Assembly (NCBI RefSeq): GCF_021919125.1
Contig: NZ_CP083439.1
Location: 2,976,001 to 3,040,000 of the forward strand
Direction of reading: 5' to 3'
DNA from: Clavibacter sp. A6099
Lineage (GTDB): Bacteria > Actinomycetota > Actinomycetes > Actinomycetales > Microbacteriaceae
DNA length: 64,000 nucleotides
Shown here: positions 1 through 7,811 of the stretch, one piece after another
Position numbering within the stretch: position 1 is the first letter of the stretch
How the letters are laid out: each line of letters opens with the position of its first letter
Notes under the pieces: model-generated
The model's database searches: none
What the model saw: the letters and a program-made list of their open reading frames with translations, nothing else
What the model was told of the DNA's origin: nothing
Made by a program: the position numbers and the translations under genes

Positions 1-1435
1 GGCCGGGCCCGGGACGCTGCGGATCACGGATCCGCGCGACGGCTCGCTCGTGGGCGACATCGACGCGTCGACGCCCGACGAGGTCGACGCCGCCGTGCGC
101 CGGTCGGTGGAGGCGTCCACCGCATGGGCCGCGACGCCGCCCGCCCAGCGCGGCCAGGCCGTGCGCCGGGCCGCCCACGCGCTCGCCGAGCGCGCCGAGG
201 AGCTCGCCGAGCTCAACGCGCGCGAGACCGGCAAGCCGATCGGCGACGCGCGCGGCGGGGTCGGCGCGGGCGTCGACACGCTGCTCCAGTACTCCGAGCT
301 CGGACCGGTGCACCGCGGGAAGAGCCTGCTCGGCACGCTCCCGAACGTCGACTTCTCGGTGCCGCGACCGCGCGGCGTCACGGTCGCGCTCACGCCGTGG
401 AACGACCCGGTCGCGGTGGCCGCGGGGATCATCGGCGCGGCGCTCGTGATGGGCAACACCGTGATCCACAAGCCGAGCGAGCGCTGCCCGCACATTGGCG
501 AGCTGCTCGGCCGGATCCTCGCCGAGGCCCTGCCCGACGGCGTGCTCGTCTCCGTGGTCGGCGGCGGCGACGTCGGCGACCGGCTCGTCGCGCACGAGGG
601 CACGCGCGTGGTCGCGCACGTCGGATCCACCGCGGCGGGCGAGGCGATCGCGCGCCGGGCCGCCGGCACCCCCACCCACGTCATCCGCGAGAACGGCGGC
701 AACGACCCGCTCCTCGTCGACGCGGGCGTCGATCCCGCATGGGCCGCCGCGCAGGCCGCCCTCGGATCCTTCGCCAACGCCGGCCAGATCTGCACCTCGG
801 TCGAGCGGATCTACGTGCACCGCGACATCGCCGACCGCTTCACCGCGGCGCTCGTCGCGGAGGCCGAGCGCTGGAACTCCTCCGGCGACCTCGGCCCGCT
901 GGTCGACGAGCGCATGCGCGACGCCGTGCACGAGCAGGTCGCGGAGGCGCTCACCGAGGGCGCCCGCGCGCTCGTCGGCGGCCGCGTGCCCGACGGCCCC
1001 GGATCCCGCTACCCCGCCACCGTGCTCGTGGACTGCACCGCCGACATGACCGTCATGAGCGCGGAGACCTTCGGCCCGGTCGCGGCCGTGCAGGTCGTCG
1101 CGGACTTCGACGAGGCGCTCGCCCGCGCATCCGACGACCGCTACGGCCTCGCCGCGAGCGTGCTCACGGGGTCGATGGAGCACGCGCAGCGCGCCGCGGC
1201 CGAGCTGCCCGTCGGCACGATCAAGGTCAACGGCGTCTTCGGCGGCGCGCCCGGCGGCGCCGCGCAGCCCCGCGGCCGCAGCGGATCCGGCTTCGGCTAC
1301 GGCCCCGAGCTCCTCGACGAGATGAGCACCACGACCGTCGTGCACCTCGGGCTGCCCGTGCTCGACGCGGGCGCGGTCACCCCGGCCGAGGACGCGTCCG
1401 GCTCGGTCAGCACCGACGCGGGAGATGCCCGATGA
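1..1435 (+). CDS. Aldehyde dehydrogenase family protein (5' end outside window)
   Basis: NAD(P)-dependent aldehyde dehydrogenase that oxidises an aldehyde to the carboxylate; substrate not deducible. The reading frame is open from base 2, and the residues before the first GTG at 50 (TLRITDPRDGSLVGDIDAST) match the usual ALDH N-terminus, so the true start lies upstream of the window. Family signatures are visible: the ENGGNDPLLV stretch holding the general-base glutamate, and GQICTSVERIYV with the catalytic cysteine codon at 791-793. The roughly 477 residues seen are close to full family length. Its stop overlaps the start of the heptose gene (ATGA at 1432-1435), so the two are probably translationally coupled. 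The Ala/Gly-rich tail is unremarkable. Confidence 0.9.
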   Translation, partial: AGPGTLRITDPRDGSLVGDIDASTPDEVDAAVRRSVEASTAWAATPPAQRGQAVRRAAHALAERAEELAELNARETGKPIGDARGGVGAGVDTLLQYSELGPVHRGKSLLGTLPNVDFSVPRPRGVTVALTPWNDPVAVAAGIIGAALVMGNTVIHKPSERCPHIGELLGRILAEALPDGVLVSVVGGGDVGDRLVAHEGTRVVAHVGSTAAGEAIARRAAGTPTHVIRENGGNDPLLVDAGVDPAWAAAQAALGSFANAGQICTSVERIYVHRDIADRFTAALVAEAERWNSSGDLGPLVDERMRDAVHEQVAEALTEGARALVGGRVPDGPGSRYPATVLVDCTADMTVMSAETFGPVAAVQVVADFDEALARASDDRYGLAASVLTGSMEHAQRAAAELPVGTIKVNGVFGGAPGGAAQPRGRSGSGFGYGPELLDEMSTTTVVHLGLPVLDAGAVTPAEDASGSVSTDAGDAR

Positions 1436-2979
1436 CCAGCGAGCTGCGCGGGATCATCGGCCTCCTCGCCGAGCGCCGACCCACCGTGACGGTCATCGGC
1501 GACGTCATCCTCGACGAGTGGTGGCGCGGCCACAGCGACCGGATGACCCGCGAGGCGCCGGCGCCCGTCGTGGACGTGACCGAGCGGATCCAGTCGCTCG
1601 GCGGAGCCGCGAACACCGCCGTGAACCTCGCGAGCCTCGGCGGCACCGTGCGCATGGTGGGCCTCGTCGGCCAGGACGCCGCGGGCGACCGCGTGCGCGA
1701 CCTGCTGCTGGCCGCCGGCGTCGACGTATCCGGCCTCGTGCACTCGCCGCGCCTGCGCACCACCACGAAGACGCGCATCGTGGGCGACGACCAGGTGATC
1801 GTGCGGGTCGACGACGTGCACCGCGGATCCATCCACCGCGACGACGCGCGCGCCCTTGCCCGCGCCGCGCTCGAGGCGACCGCGGGCGTCGACGCCGAGA
1901 TCGTGTCCGACTACGGCACCGGCACGCTGCACGGCGTGGTGCTCGAGTCCCTCGCCGCGCGTGCGAGCCGCCCCGGCCTGACGGTGGTGGATGCGCACGA
2001 CCCGGCCATCTGGGCGCCGCTCCGCCCGGACCTCATCACGCCGAACGCGGGCGAGACCGGGCGCCTCGTCGACCGGCCGCTCACCCGCGACGAGGACCGC
2101 GCCGCCGCGGTCGCCTCGCTCGGCGATCGGATCCTGGCCGCGGCCGGATCCGCGACCGCCGTCGTCACCCTCGACCGCGACGGCACCGTCGTGCTCGGCG
2201 AGGGCGAGCCGTACCGCACGCGCGCGCACCCGGTGCCCGAGAAGCAGGCGTCGGGCGCGGGCGACACCTTCGTCGCCGCCCTCACGCTCGCGCGCGCGGT
2301 CGGCCTCCCGCTCGCGGTGAGCGCCGACTTCGCGCAGGCCGCGGCCGACGTGGTCGTGCGCCTCCCCGGCACGTCCGTGTGCTCCGCCGCGACCCTCGCC
2401 GACCATCTCGGCGAGACGCGCTCCCGCACGGTGTCGCAGTCCGAGCTCGTGGACCTCGTGGCGGGAGAGCGCGCCGCCGGCCGCCGGATCGTCTTCACGA
2501 ACGGCTGCTTCGACGTGCTGCACCGCGGCCACACCACCTACCTCCGCCAGGCCAAGCGGCTCGGCGACGTGCTCGTGGTGGCGCTCAACAGCGACGACTC
2601 GGTGCGGCGGCTCAAGGGATCCGACCGGCCGGTGAACACCGCCGAGGACCGCGCGGGCGTGCTCGCCGAGCTGTCGTGCGTCGACGTGATCACCGTCTTC
2701 GACACCGACACCCCCATCCCGCTGCTCGAGGCGGTGCGGCCCGACGTCTACGCGAAGGGCGGCGACTACACGCCGGAGATGCTCGACGAGACCGCGGTCG
2801 TGCGCGCGTACGGCGGCGAGGTGTCGATCCTCGGGTACGTGCCGTCGCAGTCGACGAGCTCGATGGTCGACCGGATCCGCGCGTCGGCGCCCGACCCCGG
2901 CTTCACGCGGCCGGCGGGGACGGCGACGTCGGCGCCCGCGCAGCCCGCCGCGCCGGCGGATCCTGACGGCTCCCCGTAG
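1432..2979 (+). CDS. hldE: Bifunctional heptose 7-phosphate kinase / heptose 1-phosphate adenylyltransferase (HldE/RfaE type)
   Basis: A 515-residue fusion. Residues 1-325 are a PfkB/ribokinase-type kinase with the glycine-rich GGAANTAVNLASLGG near 57-71 and the anion-hole/catalytic motif GAGDTF at 275-280. Residues 350-490 are a nucleotidyltransferase with TNGCFDVLHRGH at 356-367 and the AKGGDYTPE stretch typical of RfaE2. By family it phosphorylates D-glycero-D-manno-heptose 7-phosphate and, after dephosphorylation, makes the ADP-heptose, in the cytoplasm. The ATG overlaps the aldehyde dehydrogenase stop. In a Gram-positive this points to a heptose-containing cell-surface glycan rather than LPS; the remaining pathway genes would lie left of the window. 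Confidence 0.9.
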   Translation: MTSELRGIIGLLAERRPTVTVIGDVILDEWWRGHSDRMTREAPAPVVDVTERIQSLGGAANTAVNLASLGGTVRMVGLVGQDAAGDRVRDLLLAAGVDVSGLVHSPRLRTTTKTRIVGDDQVIVRVDDVHRGSIHRDDARALARAALEATAGVDAEIVSDYGTGTLHGVVLESLAARASRPGLTVVDAHDPAIWAPLRPDLITPNAGETGRLVDRPLTRDEDRAAAVASLGDRILAAAGSATAVVTLDRDGTVVLGEGEPYRTRAHPVPEKQASGAGDTFVAALTLARAVGLPLAVSADFAQAAADVVVRLPGTSVCSAATLADHLGETRSRTVSQSELVDLVAGERAAGRRIVFTNGCFDVLHRGHTTYLRQAKRLGDVLVVALNSDDSVRRLKGSDRPVNTAEDRAGVLAELSCVDVITVFDTDTPIPLLEAVRPDVYAKGGDYTPEMLDETAVVRAYGGEVSILGYVPSQSTSSMVDRIRASAPDPGFTRPAGTATSAPAQPAAPADPDGSP

Positions 2980-3068
2980 ATCGCGACCGTCCCCCTGCCC
3001 ACTGCTCGACCTCGGGAGTCGACTCGACACGCGGGCGACGCAGCCCGCACCCGACGAGAGGACACCCC

Positions 3069-3260
3069 ATGGCCATCAACCCCATCGAGCTCCAGAAGCA
3101 CCTCAGCGGCCTCGACTACCCGGCGTCGAAGGATGCGATCGTGAAGAAGGCGGAGGAGTCGGGCGCCGACTCCGACACGCTCGACGCGCTCCGGAAGATC
3201 GAGGACAAGGAGTACGACGCGCCCACCGCGATCAACTCCGCGGTCTCCGACGCGAGCTGA
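3069..3260 (+). CDS. DUF2795 domain protein
   Basis: A 63-residue cytoplasmic protein matching the DUF2795 family over its whole length: PIELQKHLSGLDYPASKDAI, then DTLDALRKIEDKEYDAP. The family is common in actinobacteria and its molecular role is unknown. The ATG at 3069 follows a GAGAGGA Shine-Dalgarno. It stands alone and is closed by a strong hairpin at 3285-3315, so it is probably monocistronic. Confidence 0.88.
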   Translation: MAINPIELQKHLSGLDYPASKDAIVKKAEESGADSDTLDALRKIEDKEYDAPTAINSAVSDAS

Positions 3261-3284
3261 TCCGGCTCCTCACGGCACGCGCGC

Positions 3285-3315
3285 GGCCCCGGTCCTCCTC
3301 GCGAGGACCGGGGCC
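3285..3315. terminator. Strong GC-rich terminator hairpin, bidirectional
   Basis: Perfect 13-bp inverted repeat: GGCCCCGGTCCTC, 5-base loop, then its complement. It lies between the convergent DUF2795 gene and the gene at 3359-3604. There is no clear U-tract, which is common at this GC content. Confidence 0.75.
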
Positions 3316-3358
3316 GTCCGCCGTTCCGGGCACGCGGAGCCCGGCGCGGCACGCAGCG

Positions 3359-3604
3359 CTACGCCGTGAGCGCGTGATCCCTCGGCAGCTCCGCGGCGAT
3401 CGTCGCGAGCGCGTCCTCGACGGAGGCGAACCAATCGCAGAGGCCGGGCACGGGCCGCATCCGCATGAGCTCCACCCGGTGGTCGTGCTGCTGCACGTAG
3501 GCGAGGAGGCGGCTCGCGTCGGACTCGGGGATGCGCGCGTCGCACACCCGCCAGTCCGTGCTGCTGAGCGTGACGACCTCGAGGCGTCCGTCGTGGTGCT
3601 GCAT
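3359..3604 (-). CDS. Small hypothetical protein
   Basis: An 81-residue soluble protein (MQHHDGRLEVVTLSSTDWRV at the start) that I do not recognise. The start is set at the ATG at 3602-3604 because GAGGGGGA lies just upstream; an in-frame codon seven residues earlier lacks such a site. The acidic/aliphatic pattern and coding-like third-position bias support a real gene. It contains one Cys-Asp-Trp segment (GLCDWFASVEDALATIAAEL) with an amphipathic helix at the end. No function can be assigned. Confidence 0.55.
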   Translation of the reverse strand: MQHHDGRLEVVTLSSTDWRVCDARIPESDASRLLAYVQQHDHRVELMRMRPVPGLCDWFASVEDALATIAAELPRDHALTA

Positions 3605-3744
3605 GGTCCCCCTCGTTCTCCGCACGGGGAAACGCCCCGTCTGCCCGACGGTAGGCGCCAGGATCGATGGCCACGAGGGCCGCGACGTGAACCGTCAGTT
3701 GCCGGGATGCGGCGACTCCGGGGAGGACGCGCGGGATCCGGAGA

Positions 3745-3885
3745 TCAGGGCCGGTACTGCTGCGGCTTGTCGAACCCCATCGGGTCGCCGTTCGACGGGT
3801 TCTGGCCGCTGCCGCCGATGCGGACCTTCCCGAGCACGTAGAGGATCCGCGTGAGGACGCGGCCGAGGAAGCGGAGGGCCGTCAT
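3745..3885 (-). CDS. Small basic hypothetical protein (46 aa)
   Basis: Starts MTALRFLGRVLTRILYVLGK and ends in a hydrophilic tail containing QNPSNGDPMGFDKPQQYRP. The N-terminal half is an amphipathic or membrane-skirting basic helix; the tail is Gly/Pro/Asn-rich. The residue composition is not that of a random GC-rich shadow frame, which would be mostly Arg/Ala/Pro. The ATG is at 3883-3885, with GGGAG immediately before it, too close for a normal ribosome site, so translation may be leaderless. Function unknown. Confidence 0.5.
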   Translation of the reverse strand: MTALRFLGRVLTRILYVLGKVRIGGSGQNPSNGDPMGFDKPQQYRP

Positions 3886-3942
3886 CTCCCGACCGTACCG
3901 GCGCCGGTCGGCGGGGCGGAAGGCGCCGGGCAGGATGGGGGC

Positions 3943-4464
3943 ATGGACCACATCGACCCGCGCCGCCTCGCCGCGGTGCTCGCCGACGCCGAGATGCGGG
4001 CCGCGTACGCGCGCGTCGTGCTCGGATCCGGCCTCGACGACGCCCTCGCCCACCTCTCCCCCGCCCGCGCGCGGAAGGCCCGAGCGGCGCTCACCGGATC
4101 CGGCCTCGTCGCGATCGCCGCCGACGGCACCGCGGCCGCGCCCGACGCCGTCTTCCGCGCGATCCTCGCCCAGCAGCCCGCGACGCCGCCCGCCCAGGGC
4201 GTCGAGCGCTTCCTCCGCGACGGCCGCATCGCCCAGTGGCCCGCGAGCCCCGCCGACCTCGACGACCTGCTGCGGCACGTCGTCGCCCAGGTGCTCGAGC
4301 CCGACGAAGTGCTCGACGAGAAGGCCCTCACGGACCGCCTCCTCCGCCTCACCGACGACCACGCGCTCCTCCGCCGCCACCTCGTGGACGCGGGACTCGT
4401 GCTCCGGACGCGCTCGGGATCCGAGTACGCGCGGGCGACGGACCGACTGGACCCGCCGGCCTAG
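3943..4464 (+). CDS. DUF2087 domain protein, probable DNA-binding regulator
   Basis: A 173-residue protein. The C-terminal half (about residues 85-165: FLRDGRIAQWPASPADLDDL through LRRHLVDAGLVLRTRSGSEY) matches DUF2087, a winged-helix-like domain often found in ArsR-type or metal/stress regulators. The N-terminal half (LAAVLADAEMRAAYARVVLG) resembles a helix-turn-helix de-repressor domain. Its TAG stop shares the palindrome CTAG with the stop of the convergent zeta-toxin gene, so the two 3' ends overlap by four bases. Confidence 0.75.
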   Translation: MDHIDPRRLAAVLADAEMRAAYARVVLGSGLDDALAHLSPARARKARAALTGSGLVAIAADGTAAAPDAVFRAILAQQPATPPAQGVERFLRDGRIAQWPASPADLDDLLRHVVAQVLEPDEVLDEKALTDRLLRLTDDHALLRRHLVDAGLVLRTRSGSEYARATDRLDPPA

Positions 4465-5477
4465 CGCCCGCGGTCCACGCGCGCGGGTCCCGTGCGCCCT
4501 GCCGTCGTCCGACCTGCGCGCGCGATCCCCGGCAGCGGCCTCGCGCGCGGCGCCTCCGCCTCCGCGGGCCGCGTCGGAACCAGCGGTCCACCCCGCGTCG
4601 CCCGCGACATGTCGGTCTCCAGGACCGGCGGCGCCTTCACCTCGGCCTGCTCCGCCGTCGTCCGATACACGCGGTACCGCGACACCGCAGGCGACTCCTC
4701 CGCCACCATCCGCGCGTTCGCCTCCGGCCGCGACCGTCCGCCCGGATCCCCGTACACCCACGCCCCGAACTCGCTCGGCACCCACCGGCCCCCGAGCCCC
4801 TCGCCCTTCTCCGCGCGCTCGTTGCCCTCCCGCCACCGCTGCCGGATCCGCTCCTCCGACACCTCCCGCGGCACCTCCACATCCACGACCTGCACGTCAT
4901 ACCCCGCCCGCTCCAGCTCGCCCATGATCTGGCGCGCCTTCGTGTCCGAGCTCAGGACCGTGTCGATCACGATGTTCTTCCTCGCTGCGATCGCATCCTG
5001 CCGCAGCGCGTCCGCGAGATCCGAGGACTCCGCATGGACCAAGGACGACAGCTCCATCGGATGGAAGCGCTCGCCCGCCGCCTCGCGCTCCCGCACGGCG
5101 GCGGGCTTCATCCACGACTCATAGCTGCCATCCGCTATCGCCTCCCTCAGCAACCGCGCCTTGAACTCGTCCGCGTCGACGACCAGGAAGTCCTTGGACA
5201 CATCACCCAGCGCCCGCTCCCGCGTCGACGTCTTCCCTGCACCCGGAGGCCCCGCCAGCACGACCGCACGACGCTCAGCGCCCAGCTCCGGGACCTCCTT
5301 GACCGCATCACTCAGCAGACGGTCGTGGAGGAGCTTGCGCGCTTCGGTGCGCTCGCCGTCCACGTACCAGGCGGGGTTGCTCTTCGTGGCGGTCTCGGCG
5401 TCCAACCCCAGAGGGCCACCGGCAACGGAGAGCTGACGCAGACCCTCGAGGTGGTCGGACGACACGCCTTCAGACAC
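4461..5477 (-). CDS. Zeta toxin family kinase
   Basis: A 338-residue protein with the zeta/PezT kinase core: Walker A GPPGAGKT at 76-83, the acidic VVDADEF at 99-105, HAESSDL near 149 and the arginine-rich ERIRQRWREG near 209-218. Known zeta toxins phosphorylate UDP-N-acetylglucosamine (some relatives other nucleotide sugars) and block cell-wall synthesis. The core motifs look intact, so the gene is probably active. The Pro/Arg-rich C-terminal tail (from about 270) is an extension beyond the kinase. It starts with GTG inside the end of the upstream gene (8-base overlap), which acts as its presumed partner. The 5' two thirds lacks the GGATCC palindrome that saturates neighbouring genes, hinting at later acquisition. 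Confidence 0.83.
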   Translation of the reverse strand: MSEGVSSDHLEGLRQLSVAGGPLGLDAETATKSNPAWYVDGERTEARKLLHDRLLSDAVKEVPELGAERRAVVLAGPPGAGKTSTRERALGDVSKDFLVVDADEFKARLLREAIADGSYESWMKPAAVREREAAGERFHPMELSSLVHAESSDLADALRQDAIAARKNIVIDTVLSSDTKARQIMGELERAGYDVQVVDVEVPREVSEERIRQRWREGNERAEKGEGLGGRWVPSEFGAWVYGDPGGRSRPEANARMVAEESPAVSRYRVYRTTAEQAEVKAPPVLETDMSRATRGGPLVPTRPAEAEAPRARPLPGIARAGRTTAGRTGPARVDRGR

Positions 5478-5928
5478 GACGCTGATGACGCCGGTCGAAC
5501 ACCTCGCGATAGACGTCCATGTCGATCAGCCCGTTCCGACTCGCTCTCTCGACCTCCGCCCACGTCCCCGGCGGGTTGACCACGAGGTTGTCGTATCCAT
5601 CCGGCTCGTCCATGGGCACGTACGGGAACCGCACCAGCTCATCCACGAGCCGATCGCGATCCAGCATCCCCACCGAATACCGCTCGCAGATCTCATACGG
5701 CGTCGCCCCCGAGAACCCCGCGACCAGCACCGGCACCTCCCGGGCCGCAGCGATGCGATCCAGATCAGCAGGCTGGGACACCGCCAGATCCTGGACCAGC
5801 TTCGCCGCGTCGTACCCGGAATCCAGGAGCCGACGCACCTCCCGCAGGTAATCCAGCTCCACCAGCCGCAGCACGCGCAACGCACGCTCCGCCGGGCGCA
5901 CCTCCACCGGCGCATCGAACAGACCCAT
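5470..5928 (-). CDS. Unknown protein coupled to the zeta toxin, candidate antitoxin
   Basis: A 152-residue acidic, mostly helical protein (MGLFDAPVEVRPAERALRVL at the start). The ATG at 5928 is chosen because a near-perfect AAGGAGGT lies five bases upstream. It matches neither epsilon nor PezA antitoxins that I know: it has no clear HTH and is longer than epsilon (about 90 aa). It is co-transcribed with and overlaps the toxin gene, antitoxin-first order, which is the basis for the antitoxin suggestion. Notable segments are EVRRLLDSGYDAAKLVQDLA, and ERYSVGMLDRDRLVDELVRF followed by a conserved-looking PPGTWAEVE. No GGATCC occurs in it. Function is inferred from context only. Confidence 0.75.
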   Translation of the reverse strand: MGLFDAPVEVRPAERALRVLRLVELDYLREVRRLLDSGYDAAKLVQDLAVSQPADLDRIAAAREVPVLVAGFSGATPYEICERYSVGMLDRDRLVDELVRFPYVPMDEPDGYDNLVVNPPGTWAEVERASRNGLIDMDVYREVFDRRHQRRV

Positions 5929-5974
5929 CACGACCTCCTTGACCACATCACCGAAAAAGCGCCTCTGGGGAACC

Positions 5975-5992
5975 GGGGCCGCGAACGGCCCC
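5975..5992 (-). terminator. Hairpin between regulator gene and toxin operon
   Basis: Perfect 7-bp stem GGGGCCG with a four-base loop, followed on the minus strand by a short T-run at 5954-5958. It lies about 45 bases before the toxin-operon start, so it could terminate read-through or act in the leader. Confidence 0.4.
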
Positions 5993-6045
5993 CGCGCACG
6001 GCCGAGCGGCCGAGCGGACCCGACTGCGGGAAGCAGCCAGGCTAG

Positions 6046-6067
6046 GGCAGGCGGCGACCCGCCTGCC
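6046..6067 (-). terminator. Terminator hairpin after the double-HTH gene
   Basis: Perfect 9-bp inverted repeat (GGCAGGCGG, loop CGAC) beginning about 20 bases after the stop of the gene at 6088-6534. No U-tract. Confidence 0.6.
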
Positions 6068-6087
6068 GCCCCCGCGCACCGCGCCCG

Positions 6088-6534
6088 TCAGCTCGCCGCG
6101 CGATCGCCCTTCGGCACGAAGTCCACCCGCTGGTTGCTCGTCTCCTCGAGCAGCCGGCGGATCGCCGCCTTCTCGATCAGCCAGCGGCCTCCGGGGCGCA
6201 TGGCCGGGATCACGCCGTCGCGCAGCCAGCCGAGGATCGCCGGCCGGCTCTTCTGGAACAGCTCCATCAGGTCGCGGTGCGTGAGGTGGTCGGGGTAGGC
6301 GTCGAGCGGATGCGGGTACGGCTCGTGCGGCGGCACCGGCACGGTCGAGGTCGACTCGAGCCACTCGCGCACCTCGGAGCGGAACGCGATCCAGGAGTGC
6401 GAGATGCGGTAGCCGGGGATGATGCCCTTCGCGAACCAGAGGCTCACGGTCGTCTGCCCGATCTGCAGGATCCGCTGCAGATCCGCCGAACGCAGGGTCG
6501 CCGGCAGGGCGTCCCAGGTGTCGTCGTCTGCCAT
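6088..6534 (-). CDS. Regulator with two excisionase/MerR-like helix-turn-helix units
   Basis: A 148-residue protein with two similar DNA-binding units: LRSADLQRILQIGQTTVSLW with GIIPGYRI, and LTHRDLMELFQKSRPAILGW with GVIPAMRP. Both follow the HTH_17/excisionase pattern (helix, turn, recognition helix, wing with a G-x-I-P turn), suggesting an internal duplication. Xis-like proteins and small conjugation regulators have one such unit. The ATG at 6532-6534 (MADDDTW) is preferred; an upstream TTG would add 20 residues without family resemblance. Sitting between the toxin pair and the secretion locus, it may regulate either. Its target is not shown by the sequence. Confidence 0.75.
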   Translation of the reverse strand: MADDDTWDALPATLRSADLQRILQIGQTTVSLWFAKGIIPGYRISHSWIAFRSEVREWLESTSTVPVPPHEPYPHPLDAYPDHLTHRDLMELFQKSRPAILGWLRDGVIPAMRPGGRWLIEKAAIRRLLEETSNQRVDFVPKGDRAAS

Positions 6535-6635
6535 GGGCGGATGCTGCTCCGGTCGGATCTGGCGCGGGATGCTCGAATTTACCCGCCTGAGCAATTATGG
6601 CCGGAGGACCCCCGTGCATCGCAACCCCGCCCGTC

Positions 6636-7811
6636 TCACGCGGACGCATGCCGGCACTCCCCGCCGCAGAGCGTCACGCCGAACGCGGCGAAGAACCTCT
6701 CGGGATCCACGTAGCCGCTCACCGGCGCCCCCTGCGTCTGCGACTGCGGCAGGCCGCTGACGCGCGGGTCGGTGGATCCGGCGACGTCGATGCGGATGTC
6801 GAGGTGGCACCCCGTCGACGGGCCGTTCGACCCGACCTTGCCGATCTCCTGGCCGGGGGTCACGGTGTCCCCGACGTGGACCTCCATGTCCGGCTCGTAC
6901 ATGTGCAGGTAGCTGATCGTGTAGCCCGCGGCCGACCGGATCGACACCGTGTAGCCGCCCGCGGTGGTCACGCTGCCGGCCTGCGCGGCGAGCACGGGCG
7001 AGCCGCACGAGTAGCCGCTCCGCCCGGAGGACGTCCCCGTCTCCCGCGTCTGGTAGTCGTTCGCCGGGTGCCAGGACGAGGCGCCCGCGGTCGGGCTCAC
7101 GCGCGGGCCGTAGCCGGAGGTCTGGTCGAAGGGGGCCTTCAGCGGGAGCACGGTGCCGCCTGCCGAGCAGCCGCCGACGGGCGCGGGCGTGGCGGAGGGA
7201 TCCGGCGTGCCGGTCGCGGCGGGGGTCGCGGCCGGCGCGGCGGCGGATGCGCCTGACAGCTGGGCGACCACGTCCTCGGCCGGCTGCTGGAACTGCCGGT
7301 AGTGGTACGGATCCTTGTTGATCTGCACCTCGTGGATGGCGAGCGTCGGCTCGAGCGTCTCCCACCCCTCCACGGTCCGCAGCCGGGTGAGGAACAGCTT
7401 CGCGCTCGACGTCGGATCCATGCGCTCCTGCACCGTGCCCCACGACGACTGCTGCTGGAAGAGCCCGATCGAGTCGGCGATGGAGCCGTCGGGGTTCACC
7501 GCGTTGTCCCCGTAGTCGATGGCGCGGAGCGACGACTCGCCCATCGCGGCCATGACCCCGAGCACCTGCGCCTGCCGGGACAGGCCGAGGCCGGCGGCGG
7601 CGTCCATGATCGCGGCGGCGTTGTCGAGCTGGTCCCCCGAGTAGCCGTCCACGGGCGTGCGCGGCCCGGTCGACGAGGACGCCGCGCCCTGCGTCGTGCA
7701 CGCCGACGCGTCGTCGCCGCCGAAGCCGAAGAGCACCAGGAAGACGATCATCCCCATCAGCGCCGCGGGCGTGCCGATGAGGATCAGTACCCCCTTCCCG
7801 GCGCCGTTCAC
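6636..7811 (-). CDS. Membrane-anchored lysozyme-like / M23 peptidase, VirB1-like
   Basis: A 391-residue protein. One N-terminal membrane segment (about 8-29) is followed by a lysozyme-like domain (AAAIMDAAAGLGLSRQAQVL, then GVMAAMGESSLRAIDYGD), a Pro/Ala/Thr linker and a C-terminal LytM/M23 domain with HPAND and SYLHM. Such proteins open peptidoglycan for assembly of a type IV channel. One oddity: the usual HxH zinc/catalytic pair at the end reads CHLDIRI, so the second histidine is aspartate. Start is the GTG at 7809-7811, overlapping the stop of the lipoprotein gene by four bases (GTGA). It is the last gene of the leftward ATPase-lipoprotein-hydrolase operon. Confidence 0.83.
   Translation of the reverse strand: MNGAGKGVLILIGTPAALMGMIVFLVLFGFGGDDASACTTQGAASSSTGPRTPVDGYSGDQLDNAAAIMDAAAGLGLSRQAQVLGVMAAMGESSLRAIDYGDNAVNPDGSIADSIGLFQQQSSWGTVQERMDPTSSAKLFLTRLRTVEGWETLEPTLAIHEVQINKDPYHYRQFQQPAEDVVAQLSGASAAAPAATPAATGTPDPSATPAPVGGCSAGGTVLPLKAPFDQTSGYGPRVSPTAGASSWHPANDYQTRETGTSSGRSGYSCGSPVLAAQAGSVTTAGGYTVSIRSAAGYTISYLHMYEPDMEVHVGDTVTPGQEIGKVGSNGPSTGCHLDIRIDVAGSTDPRVSGLPQSQTQGAPVSGYVDPERFFAAFGVTLCGGECRHASA

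Noticed and set aside
124-1431. Extension of the heptose gene upstream to 124
   Set aside because: The upstream part is an alternative frame of the aldehyde dehydrogenase and is Arg-rich. The PfkB domain begins right after the ATG at 1432.
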